DNA from: Chloroflexota bacterium | Lineage (GTDB): Bacteria; Chloroflexota; Anaerolineae; Caldilineales; Caldilineaceae | Length of the DNA stretch: 8,793 nucleotides | NCBI GenBank assembly: GCA_016199425.1 | Contig: JACQGT010000626.1 | Coordinates: 1 to 8,793 of the forward strand | Direction of reading: 5' to 3' | Shown here: positions 1-6,894 of the stretch, piece after piece | Layout of the letters: the number at the start of each line of letters is the position of its first letter | Numbering within the stretch: the stretch's first letter is position 1 | Made by a program: the position numbers and the translations under genes | The notes under the pieces: model-generated | The model's input: the letters and a program-made list of their open reading frames with translations, nothing else | What the model was told of the DNA's origin: nothing | The model's database searches: none

Positions 1-159
1 CAGCAGCAGCACATCCGGCTTCTGGGCAGCGGCCAGCAATACGGCTTCGTGGCCATTCGTCGCCTCGCCCACCAGTTGCATATCCTCCTCGCCCAGAATC
101 GTCATACGCAGACCCCGGCGCACAATTTCGTGATCGTCAGCAATGGCAACGCGGATCAT
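1..159 (-). CDS. Response regulator, NarL/LuxR type, N-terminal part of receiver domain (cut by window edge)
   Basis: Only the first 53 codons are in the window. They begin MIRVAIADDHEIVRRGLR, the classic start of a NarL/FixJ-type receiver domain. The D8-D9 pair would form the acidic, Mg-binding pocket. The fragment ends in PDVLLL, so the phospho-acceptor aspartate should be the next residue, just outside the window. The ATG is preceded by AAAGGAGAACC, a good ribosome binding site, which fixes the start. The gene lies 40 nt downstream of the sensor kinase on the same strand, so the two are almost certainly co-transcribed as a two-component system. The response regulator would be phosphorylated by that kinase and bind DNA through a C-terminal LuxR-type HTH. 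That output domain is inferred from the receiver style and the HisKA_3 partner; it is not seen. Confidence 0.93.
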   Translation of the reverse strand, partial: MIRVAIADDHEIVRRGLRMTILGEEDMQLVGEATNGHEAVLLAAAQKPDVLLL

Positions 160-199
160 CGGTTCTCCTTTCGTGTGTTGCGCAAGTTGACAGCTTGCG

Positions 200-2257
200 T
201 TACATTCTCACGCGCACAGTCGTGCCTTGCCCCGGCGCAGAGAGAATCTCCAGTGTACCGCCGATCTTCTGCACCCGTTCGCGCATCGAGTGTAGACCCA
301 GGCCGTGACCCGGCGCGGGGATCGCCTCGCCCGGCGCAAAACCCCGGCCCCCGTCGGCGACGACGAGCAGCAACTCGCCGTTTTCCTGGGCCAGCCGACA
401 GTCGGCCTCGGCCACGCCTGCATACTTCAGCACATTGTGCAACGCTTCTTTGGCAATGTACAGCAGCTCCTCGGCCACTTCCGGCGGCAGAAGCAGATGA
501 GCGGGAGCGTCGAAGTGAACAGTCAGTCCGCTTGCAGCCAAGTGCGCGCAGTGGACGCGCAGGGAATGGGCCAGGTCGCCGTCGGGGAGCAGGGGTACAC
601 GCAACTGGGCCAGCAGGACACGCATCTCGGTCAACGCCTGCTGGGCCGCGGCTTCCTGCTCCGCCAGTCCCTGCACCGCCGCGTCCGGGTTGCGGTGGAC
701 GAGCTTGCCCAACGCCCGGCTGCCCAGACTGATGCTGAAAAGGGTTTGGGTGACAGAGTCGTGCAGGTCACGGGCCAGACGCTGGCGTTCTTCGGCCACA
801 GCCAGGGCGCGCTGCTGGTCCAACACCTGCGCTGTTTGGATGGCGACCTGCTCCGCCAAGTTCTGGTTGAGAGCGTTCAATTCTTCCAGCGTCTCGCCAT
901 AGGCCATTGCCAGGGCGGCTTGGGAAACGACCGCCTGCAACTGGGCCTGCTCCGCGGGGTCAAAGGCCAGCCCGCTGCGCCGGGAACCGAGCCAATAGCG
1001 CCCCAGCACCCGCTCGCCCACTTCCAGCCGCCCATTCCAGGCGGGCAAGGATTCCGTGTGGCCGGGTATATCCTGGGCCGGAGCCAGGACGAGATTAGCC
1101 CATTCGCTTTCCAACGCCACGGGCAGATCGTCCACGAGCAAGCCAACGACCTGGCGGCGGGTCATCACCTGTTGGAGACGCTGACGAGTGTCTGCGATCA
1201 CCTGGGCAAAGCGCAACCGTTCGGGATAGAAAATCCGATCCACAAAGCGCAGCAAAAGCGAGTAGAGCGGACGAAAGGCCAGGGCCGCAACAACCAGCGC
1301 GAGCAGAATGGCCGCAGTCTGGAATTGGGGCACAAGCTGGACAAGAATCCGACTGAGAAAATCGGTCAGCCCAAAATAGACGCCGAGCAAGACCGCGCTG
1401 ACGCCGGAGTAGGCCAGGGCGCGACGCAGCGCAGCATCGATCCCGAAGAGATCGTGGCGTTGGATGGCATAGGCAACGGTGAGGGGGACAAAGACCTGAA
1501 ACCCCAGAGCGATGTCGTAGGGGATCGCATCCGGCCAACCCATGCCAAAGAAGAGAAGACGCAGGAGCAGGGGTGCTTCGGCCAGGAGAAAGCCAAAGAG
1601 GAGCAGCCGGGCCTGGTGGGCCGAGCGCAGCCAGACCGGGTCCGGCTCCCGGCTCACACGGAGCAATTGGATGTGGGCCAGCACCAGCAAAAAGAGCATC
1701 CAGCCGATCATCGGGATTCCCACCGCTGGCCGCACCCAACCTCGGGGCGTTGCCAGTACCCCCAACGATAGCACAGACGAAATGAGATAGATGCCCAATA
1801 GTTGGCTGTCGGTTGGCGTGGAAGCAAGGGCAGCCGGGCTGCGGGGTGGAAAACGGGAAGCCAGATGCAAACCCACTGGGATGGCAAGCGTGCCATTGAG
1901 ATAACGCAACAGAGCGTGGGGCGGCAAATGTAGGAGCAGGGAACCGGGCGGTTCCAGATTGATGGATCCAATCTCAAAAGGGACAACCAACAGCCCGGCT
2001 AGAAGCACGGCGAGAATCGCTGCCAGCCGGGTGGCGCTGCCCGGACGCAGAAAAGGCATCAGCAGTCCGCTGGCGGCCACTGTCAACGCGACGCCAGCAG
2101 AGAAGCGGGTGATCCCAAGCTCCATCTGGGTGGAGGCCAGCGCCAGACCGGCCAACTCGGCCCCGATGAGCAGAAGCACGGGCACAGATGCCCACGCCAA
2201 ACTGATGGTTTCACCCTCAGACGTTCGCTGTAGCAAACGAAAAAAACGACGGTGCAT
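200..2257 (-). CDS. Multi-TM sensor histidine kinase, HisKA_3 / NarX-DesK-type
   Basis: This is the membrane sensor of a two-component system (685 aa from the chosen start). Roughly residues 18-332 are very hydrophobic and contain about eight to ten TM helices. A soluble segment at about 347-453 follows and may be a degenerate GAF-like domain. A predicted coiled coil (about 455-485) leads into the dimerisation/phosphoacceptor domain, with H-box ERQRLARDLHDSVTQTL and His499. The C-terminal HATPase_c domain has N-box Asn608 in AKEALHNVLKYAG, a G1 box reading ADGGRGF (Gly where Asn is more usual), and G2 motif GHGLGLHSMRERV. It autophosphorylates and passes phosphate to the response regulator 40 nt downstream. 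The frame is open to an ATG at 2302, but that start has no Shine-Dalgarno sequence. The ATG at 2257 has GGTGGAG 8 nt upstream and gives a compact basic N-terminus before TM1. The signal sensed cannot be deduced. Confidence 0.93.
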   Translation of the reverse strand: MHRRFFRLLQRTSEGETISLAWASVPVLLLIGAELAGLALASTQMELGITRFSAGVALTVAASGLLMPFLRPGSATRLAAILAVLLAGLLVVPFEIGSINLEPPGSLLLHLPPHALLRYLNGTLAIPVGLHLASRFPPRSPAALASTPTDSQLLGIYLISSVLSLGVLATPRGWVRPAVGIPMIGWMLFLLVLAHIQLLRVSREPDPVWLRSAHQARLLLFGFLLAEAPLLLRLLFFGMGWPDAIPYDIALGFQVFVPLTVAYAIQRHDLFGIDAALRRALAYSGVSAVLLGVYFGLTDFLSRILVQLVPQFQTAAILLALVVAALAFRPLYSLLLRFVDRIFYPERLRFAQVIADTRQRLQQVMTRRQVVGLLVDDLPVALESEWANLVLAPAQDIPGHTESLPAWNGRLEVGERVLGRYWLGSRRSGLAFDPAEQAQLQAVVSQAALAMAYGETLEELNALNQNLAEQVAIQTAQVLDQQRALAVAEERQRLARDLHDSVTQTLFSISLGSRALGKLVHRNPDAAVQGLAEQEAAAQQALTEMRVLLAQLRVPLLPDGDLAHSLRVHCAHLAASGLTVHFDAPAHLLLPPEVAEELLYIAKEALHNVLKYAGVAEADCRLAQENGELLLVVADGGRGFAPGEAIPAPGHGLGLHSMRERVQKIGGTLEILSAPGQGTTVRVRM

Positions 2258-2425
2258 CCTAACTGCTCCACCATTGCAAATCCGCTCGATGGGACGTATC
2301 ATTCAAAACGATGACTCACTGAAAATGAGAACACGGATTGCAGAATTCACGGATTTGATCCGCGTACATCCGCAGTCTCTGCGTAATCTGAGTTTTCATC
2401 TTTCACAGGAGAGCGCAACCGTTCT
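2258..2425. promoter_or_regulatory. Divergent intergenic region between sensor kinase and HTH-TPR gene, with cggat-type repeats
   Basis: These 168 bp separate two divergent regulatory genes and must hold both 5' control regions unless one is transcribed from further away. The octamer cacggatt occurs at 2332-2339 and 2348-2355, with start points 16 bp apart. A small inverted repeat cggat-ttg-atccg sits at 2350-2362, and atccgcgtac / atccgcag follow at 2358-2374. TGAAAA at 2320-2325 is mirrored by TTTTCA at 2393-2398. I found no convincing -35/-10 pair on either strand. The repeated words could be operator sites for one of the adjacent DNA-binding proteins. They also resemble dispersed intergenic repeats built from (g)cggat/aatc(t/c)g words that I recall from other bacterial genomes. 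Confidence 0.5.
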
Positions 2426-4114
2426 ATGCGATCTTTTTCCGATCTCCTCAACCTGTACACCGAACGGACTGGCATCAGCGATGCCGAGCTGGCCCGGGCC
2501 GTGGGTGTACGCAGACAGACGATCTTCCGCTGGAAAGAGGGGACTGTCGCCCGCCCGCGCAGCCGGGAAGATGTCCTGGCCGTCGGCAAGAAGCTGCGGC
2601 TCTCCACCGCCGAGACCGACGAACTGCTGATCGCGGCGGGTTTCTACCCGGAGGGGGATGTGGCCCATACCAGCGAGACGACAGCCAGCGCAGAGGGTTC
2701 GGCGGCGGAATCGCCGCTGCGCGCTCGTTTGCCCGATGCGTTTCCGCCCCCAGACGACGAACCGCGCCGTCCGCCCAGCGCGGAGGCCGGGTTGTCAAGA
2801 ACCAGACTGCTTGGGCTTGGGCTGAGCGCATTGCTGCTGTTGGCGCTGATTGCCAGCCTTTGGCTGATACCCCGCACGCCCCTGCCCGTGGCCGTTCCCG
2901 GTGAAACCCTCGTCATCGTCGGCCAGTTCACCAACTTCACCGGCGGGGAAATCGGCTTCAACGTAGCAGGACGCATCGCCGATCCCCTGCGCCAGGAGAT
3001 TGAAGCGGCAAAACTGGCCGGGGTGCGGGTGGCCGTCTGGCCGCAGCCAATCCGTTCCGAGGCCGAGGCCCAGGCCGTGCTCTCCCGCTCTGTGGCCTGG
3101 ATGGTCATCTGGGGCGAGTACGACAGCGGTCGCGTGCTGGCCCGCTTTGCCCAGGGAGACGCAGCCACGCCACCCCCGGCGCTGGAATCTCTTGTGGCCT
3201 CGCCGGGCGATCTCTTCGCCACCATCAACAGCGGGCTGCCCCAGGAAATTCGCTATCTGGCGCTCCTCACTCTGGGCGCATTCTACGCCGATAACGGCGA
3301 TTATGCCCAGGCCCGCGCCGTGCTGATCCGAGCCAACGCCACCCCACCCCAGGAGCGGGACGCGCGCGCAGCCCTTCTCTTTCGCCTGGGGCTGGTCCAC
3401 CAACTGGGCGACGATCCCCAGGCAGAAAAGGCCATTGCGTACTACAGCGAACTACTCGCTTTGGCTCCGGACCATCTCCTGGCCCGCTACAACCGGGGGC
3501 TGGTCTATCTGGAGCGCCAGGGTGCGGGTGACTGGGAGCGGGCACTCGGTGACTTTGACAGCACCATCCAGCGTAGCCCCGGCTTTCTGGCCGCACGCAT
3601 TGGGCGGGGTGTGGCCTATCTCTACCGCCGCGGGGAGGGGGACGAGGCCGCGGCTACGCGGGATTTTACGTATGTCATCGAGCGGGACGATCAGCGGACA
3701 ATGGCCTTCTACAACCGGGGGCTGCTGGCTATCCGCCAGGCGCGGCGGGAGCTGTGGGAAAGCGACCTGCAGCGCACCATTGAGCTGGCCCCCGAATTTG
3801 CGAATGGATACAGCGCGCTCTGCTGGGGCTATGTGCTGGATGAGGAAGCGCAGGCCGCCTTGCCTGTGTGTGATAGAGCCATTGGGTTGGGCGCGCAAGA
3901 GGCATTGCACAGCCGGGGCATGGCCCACATCCAGCAAGCCTCTTTCGCGCTGGCAACGGACGATTTGGCCGCGTTTCTGGTCTGGCTGGATCAGCAGCCC
4001 GCCCACAGCCCCTATCTCGTCTTGAGAGCGCAGGTGGAAGAGTGGCTCAGCGCCGTGCAGCGGGGAGAGAATCCGCTGACGGCGGAGATATTGTATGCGC
4101 TGCGGCGGGAATAA
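2426..4114 (+). CDS. Predicted membrane-tethered HTH (XRE-like) regulator with extracytoplasmic TPR repeats
   Basis: The 562-aa protein has three parts. Residues 1-75 form a helix-turn-helix domain (ISDAELARAVGVRRQTIFRW, then RPRSREDVLAVGKKLRL) of the XRE-like kind seen at the N-terminus of large multidomain regulators. A Pro/Ser/Glu-rich linker (about 78-125) leads to one TM helix at about 127-148. Beyond it, about 155-270 is an alpha/beta segment with GEIGFNVAGRIADPLRQEIE and VIWGEYDSGRVLARF, a style I associate with Chloroflexota TPR proteins. Residues from about 275 to 530 form six or so TPR units, with cores such as LLARYNRGLVYLERQ, MAFYNRGLLAIRQA and FANGYSALCWGYV. The HTH should face the cytoplasm and the TPRs the outside, suggesting signalling across the membrane. 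The only two cysteines, C466 and C482, lie within one TPR and could pair. AGGAGAG lies 12 nt before the ATG. The gene is divergent from the kinase; target and ligand are unknown. Confidence 0.85.
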   Translation: MRSFSDLLNLYTERTGISDAELARAVGVRRQTIFRWKEGTVARPRSREDVLAVGKKLRLSTAETDELLIAAGFYPEGDVAHTSETTASAEGSAAESPLRARLPDAFPPPDDEPRRPPSAEAGLSRTRLLGLGLSALLLLALIASLWLIPRTPLPVAVPGETLVIVGQFTNFTGGEIGFNVAGRIADPLRQEIEAAKLAGVRVAVWPQPIRSEAEAQAVLSRSVAWMVIWGEYDSGRVLARFAQGDAATPPPALESLVASPGDLFATINSGLPQEIRYLALLTLGAFYADNGDYAQARAVLIRANATPPQERDARAALLFRLGLVHQLGDDPQAEKAIAYYSELLALAPDHLLARYNRGLVYLERQGAGDWERALGDFDSTIQRSPGFLAARIGRGVAYLYRRGEGDEAAATRDFTYVIERDDQRTMAFYNRGLLAIRQARRELWESDLQRTIELAPEFANGYSALCWGYVLDEEAQAALPVCDRAIGLGAQEALHSRGMAHIQQASFALATDDLAAFLVWLDQQPAHSPYLVLRAQVEEWLSAVQRGENPLTAEILYALRRE

Positions 4115-4118
4115 GATT

Positions 4119-4145
4119 GTAGGTCGGACTGACAGTCCGACCTAC
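4119..4145. repeat. 27-nt palindromic hairpin (REP-like) at a convergent gene junction
   Basis: GTAGGTCGGACT (4119-4130) pairs perfectly with AGTCCGACCTAC (4134-4145) around a 3-nt loop, gac. The palindrome fills almost all of the 33-bp gap between the stop of the HTH-TPR gene and the stop of the FAH-family gene, whose TAG begins 5 nt beyond the stem. There is no T-tract on either side, so it is not a canonical intrinsic terminator. A 12-bp GC-rich stem could still act as a bidirectional terminator aid or 3'-end RNA stabiliser. Near-identical taggtcggact/agtccgaccta palindromes are, from memory, common dispersed repeats in Chloroflexota and some other bacteria; copy number in this genome cannot be seen here. 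Confidence 0.85.
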
Positions 4146-4147
4146 GG

Positions 4148-4993
4148 CTATCTGGGCCAGGTGCGCTTCAGGGAATCGGCGCAGCGCACGACCAGCGCCG
4201 GCCCCAGCCCGTCGATGTGCAGACGCACACTGTCACCGTTCTGCACGGGTGTCAGGCCGAAGTGATGGGTTCCCGTGGAGACCACATCCCCCGCTTCCAA
4301 AGGCAGCACTTTTGTCACTTCGGCCAGCAGTTCGGGGATGTGGCGGTCCATATCCCGCGTCGAGAGGTCGTGATGCAACTGATCGTTGACCCAAAGCCGG
4401 ATGGAGAGATCGTTGGCATTGGCGACCGTATCCCGTGTGGTCAAGACCGGCCCCATCGGGCCAAAAGTATGCCAGGACTTGCCCAAGAAAAAGCCGCCGG
4501 GCAGCCCCCGGGCCGACACGTCCATAAACTGGGTGTAGCCAAAGACGCAATCCAGCGCATCTTCCGCCGCGAGGTGGCTGGCGGGTTTGCCCATCACCAG
4601 AGCCAGTTCCGGCTCGAAATGAAAGACAGTCGCTTCGGTGTCGGGCAGAGTCACCGTCCCGCCGTGGCCGACGAGGCTGTTGGGCGATTTGAGAAAGGCG
4701 TTGAAGAGTCCCCGCTCCGGCTTCTGGGGTTCCAGATAGTTGCCGGCCAGACAGACCAACTGACCAGGCCGGGGCATAGGCGGGTGACAGGCCACAGAGG
4801 CCAACGGAACGCCAGGCGCGTTGGCCGCGGCTTCTGCCACCCGCGCTTCCATCTGCGCCCAGCCGGTGATGAGCATCTGCATCATCTCCTGGGGCGTGTG
4901 AAAACCCAGCCCGGCTACGGATGCGGAGGCGTCGTGGACAGCGCCATTGAGCAGGACGCCCAGTTTGTAATCATCGAAGATCAGCAGTTGCAT
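4148..4993 (-). CDS. Fumarylacetoacetate hydrolase (FAH)-family protein, probable sugar-acid or keto-acid hydrolase/dehydratase
   Basis: The 281-aa length matches stand-alone FAH-family enzymes. Family hallmarks are visible: LVCLAGNYLEP (the usual gvGlNY-like segment), FHFEPELALVMG with likely metal ligands E127 and E129, GYTQFMDVSARG with D158 as the third ligand, GKSWHTFGPMGP with K172, and VSTGTHHFGL at 238-247 where most relatives have a TGTPxGVG-like loop. FAH enzymes use Mg/Mn to cleave C-C bonds in diketo acids, or to dehydrate, hydrolyse or decarboxylate keto acids. Family examples in sugar catabolism are 2-keto-3-deoxy-arabinonate dehydratase and 2,4-diketo-3-deoxy-rhamnonate/fuconate hydrolases. 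The start is supported by AAAGGATAACGAA before the ATG; its Shine-Dalgarno overlaps the end of the upstream permease gene, whose stop lies 4 nt before this ATG, so it is the last gene of the transporter operon. The exact reaction is not determinable here. Confidence 0.85.
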   Translation of the reverse strand: MQLLIFDDYKLGVLLNGAVHDASASVAGLGFHTPQEMMQMLITGWAQMEARVAEAAANAPGVPLASVACHPPMPRPGQLVCLAGNYLEPQKPERGLFNAFLKSPNSLVGHGGTVTLPDTEATVFHFEPELALVMGKPASHLAAEDALDCVFGYTQFMDVSARGLPGGFFLGKSWHTFGPMGPVLTTRDTVANANDLSIRLWVNDQLHHDLSTRDMDRHIPELLAEVTKVLPLEAGDVVSTGTHHFGLTPVQNGDSVRLHIDGLGPALVVRCADSLKRTWPR

Positions 4994-4997
4994 TTCG

Positions 4998-5915
4998 TTA
5001 TCCTTTGAGTCCGGTTGTCACGATGCCCTGGACAAAATACTTCTGGGCTACAAAAAAGAGAATGAGTACCGGCAGAGCCGTGATGAGGGACGCGGCCATC
5101 AGAATGGCTTCGCGGGGTTCGTCGCTCTCGAAGGGGTTAGAGACGAAGTAGCGCAGGCCAATGGAGATGGTGAATTTGTCGGTAGAGTTGAGATAGATGA
5201 GCGGCGCAAAAAACTCGTTCCAGTGGCCGATGAAGGAAAAGATGGCAACCGTGGCCAGAGCCGCTTTGGAGAGGGGCAATACGATATTCCAGAAGATACG
5301 GAAATTCGAAGCCCCGTCCAGCTTGGCCGCCTCGTCCAGGTCTTTGGGAATAGTGAGGAAGAACTGGCGCAGCAGAAAGATGTAAAACGCACCGCCCCCA
5401 AAGTAGGAAGGGATGATCAGCGGCCAATAGGTATTGATCCAACCCAGATAACGGAAGAGCAGAAATTGGGGCACAATTGTCACCTGCCAGGGCAGCATGA
5501 TTGTGCTGAGGACGAGAACGAAGAGTGACTCTCGGCCAGGAAAACGGAAACGGGTAAAGCCAAAGGCCACAACTGCGGCGGAGAGAATCTGTCCTAGCAT
5601 TGCCAGCAAAGTCACAATCACCGTATTCCAAATGAAGCGCGCAAACGGGGCAATCGTAAAGACATCCGCATAGTTCTTCCAGCGAATCTCTGCCGGCCAC
5701 ATCGTAGGCGGAAAGATATAGATTTCCGTAATGGACTTCAGTGAGCTGGAGATAGTCCAAAAGAAAGGCAGACCAAAGGCAAGCCCGGTGACGATGAGAA
5801 GGGTATAGAGCCAGACCCGGGAAAGCCGCCGCCCCAGAATATAGCGGGCCGCACTCTTGCCCGCGGGGCGTTCCCGTTCAAAGGAAATGGGTGCGCTTTG
5901 CTTGGATGTAGTCAT
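4998..5915 (-). CDS. Carbohydrate ABC transporter permease, MalG-like (CUT1 family)
   Basis: This is the second inner-membrane subunit of the sugar importer (305 aa, normal MalG-type size). A charged cytoplasmic N-terminus (1-30) precedes about six TM helices near 34-54, 95-120, 130-150, 160-182, 217-240 and 270-292. The EAA loop that docks on the ATPase reads DEAAKLDGASNFRIFWNIVLP (194-214), with the invariant Gly at 201. The C-terminus, FFVAQKYFVQGIVTTGLKG, is typical of MalG/UgpE-like permeases. The ATG follows the stop of the partner permease after a single nucleotide (TAAGATG), with no clear Shine-Dalgarno sequence, so translation is probably coupled to that gene. It would pair one-to-one with the MalF-like subunit; no ATPase gene is nearby. 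Confidence 0.95.
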   Translation of the reverse strand: MTTSKQSAPISFERERPAGKSAARYILGRRLSRVWLYTLLIVTGLAFGLPFFWTISSSLKSITEIYIFPPTMWPAEIRWKNYADVFTIAPFARFIWNTVIVTLLAMLGQILSAAVVAFGFTRFRFPGRESLFVLVLSTIMLPWQVTIVPQFLLFRYLGWINTYWPLIIPSYFGGGAFYIFLLRQFFLTIPKDLDEAAKLDGASNFRIFWNIVLPLSKAALATVAIFSFIGHWNEFFAPLIYLNSTDKFTISIGLRYFVSNPFESDEPREAILMAASLITALPVLILFFVAQKYFVQGIVTTGLKG

Positions 5916-5916
5916 C

Positions 5917-6837
5917 TTAGGAGAACTCGTAGTAGACCCAACGGTCTGAGAATTTGATCTGCACGAAGGAGAGTATAAAGATAATCAGGAAGAAGACCCA
6001 GGCCAAAGCCGAGGCATAGCCCATCTGGAAATAGCTGAAGGCGTTGTAGTAGAGGTGGAGCACAAAGAAGTAGGTGGCGTAATTGGGTCCGCCATCCGTC
6101 GCTACGTAGGCCAGGGCAAAGACACTGAAACTGCCGATGACGCCCAGAATCACGTTGAAGAGGATGACCGGCGATATCATCGGCAGGGTGATGTTGAAGA
6201 AGCGTTGGAGAGTACTGGCTCCGTCCAGTTCCGCGGACTCGTAGAGTTCCTGGGGCACACCCTGCAACCCGGCCAGGAAGATAATCATACGCCCGCCGCC
6301 GATACCCGCCCACAGGGAGATGAGAATCAGCGATGGCACGGCCCACTGGCGGCTAGTCAGCCAACCCGGCCCATCGATGCCCATCTGGTAAAGGGCGTAG
6401 TTGACAAAGCCCACCTGGGGCTGGAGCAACCACTGCCAGAGAATCGCCAGGGCCACCACCGGCGTGAGCGAAGGCAAATAGTAGAGCGCCCGGAAAAAAT
6501 TGCGGCCCCGGGCATTCTGGTTGAGCAGAATCGCAGCCAGCAGGGAGCCAACCGTCCCCAGTCCCACCGTCGCAATGGCAAAGTAGGCGGTGCGATTGAG
6601 GGAGGGCCAGAAGAGTTTGTCCTGGCTGAAGGCCCGTATGTAATTTTCCAGCCCCAGCCAGACCGGCGAACCGCCGATCTTGTACTCAGTGAAGCTGAGG
6701 TAGAGGGAGGCAATCATTGGACCCAGGGCAAAGAGGAGAAAACCGATGACCCACGGGCTGATCCAGAGATAGCCTTCCAGGGCTTCCCGCCGCTGGGCCG
6801 ATGAGTGCCACCAACTGCGACCTGTTGCTGCTGCCAT
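5917..6837 (-). CDS. Carbohydrate ABC transporter permease, MalF-like (CUT1 family)
   Basis: This is the first permease subunit of the importer (306 aa, the short MalF form without the extra periplasmic domain of the E. coli protein). TM segments lie near 23-43, 85-105, 120-137, 168-190, 222-246 and 273-293. The EAA loop is at 197-219 (ELYESAELDGAST... ending in NITLP), with conserved Gly at 206. SPWVIGFLLFALGPMIASLY near the N-terminus and ATDGGPNYAT near 246-255 are characteristic of UgpA/MsmF-type permeases. AAAGGAT lies about 10 nt before the ATG at 6837. The gene is separated from the upstream binding-protein gene by 203 bp of repeat-rich sequence, and almost touches the next permease gene. 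Substrate specificity is not evident from permease sequence. Confidence 0.95.
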   Translation of the reverse strand: MAAATGRSWWHSSAQRREALEGYLWISPWVIGFLLFALGPMIASLYLSFTEYKIGGSPVWLGLENYIRAFSQDKLFWPSLNRTAYFAIATVGLGTVGSLLAAILLNQNARGRNFFRALYYLPSLTPVVALAILWQWLLQPQVGFVNYALYQMGIDGPGWLTSRQWAVPSLILISLWAGIGGGRMIIFLAGLQGVPQELYESAELDGASTLQRFFNITLPMISPVILFNVILGVIGSFSVFALAYVATDGGPNYATYFFVLHLYYNAFSYFQMGYASALAWVFFLIIFILSFVQIKFSDRWVYYEFS

Positions 6838-6894
6838 CGCGCTGTCGATCCTTTGGGTGTGAAGAGAGATTTTTGATGTTTCCAGGATGGGATT

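Noticed and set aside
305..1771. A 488-codon plus-strand open frame opposite the sensor kinase gene
   Set aside because: It lies entirely antisense to a gene with clear kinase motifs. Its translation is rich in Gln, Arg and Gly with no recognisable domain. Long antisense frames are expected in GC-rich genes.
2287..2330. A sigma-70 promoter for the kinase gene (TTTTCA with an 18-nt spacer to TGATAC, minus strand)
   Set aside because: The -10 candidate matches consensus at too few positions. The spacing alone does not justify a call.
2320..2398. The whole 2320-2398 stretch as one large stem-loop
   Set aside because: Only the outermost TGAAAA/TTTTCA and scattered bases pair. The centre is better described as repeated cggat words.
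4217..5008. A 263-codon plus-strand open frame opposite the FAH-family gene
   Set aside because: It is the antisense image of a well-supported enzyme gene, with His/Gln/Arg-rich composition and no domain.
6055..6804. A 249-codon plus-strand open frame opposite the MalF-like permease gene
   Set aside because: It is antisense to a clear permease gene. Its charged, low-complexity composition fits a mirror of hydrophobic codons.
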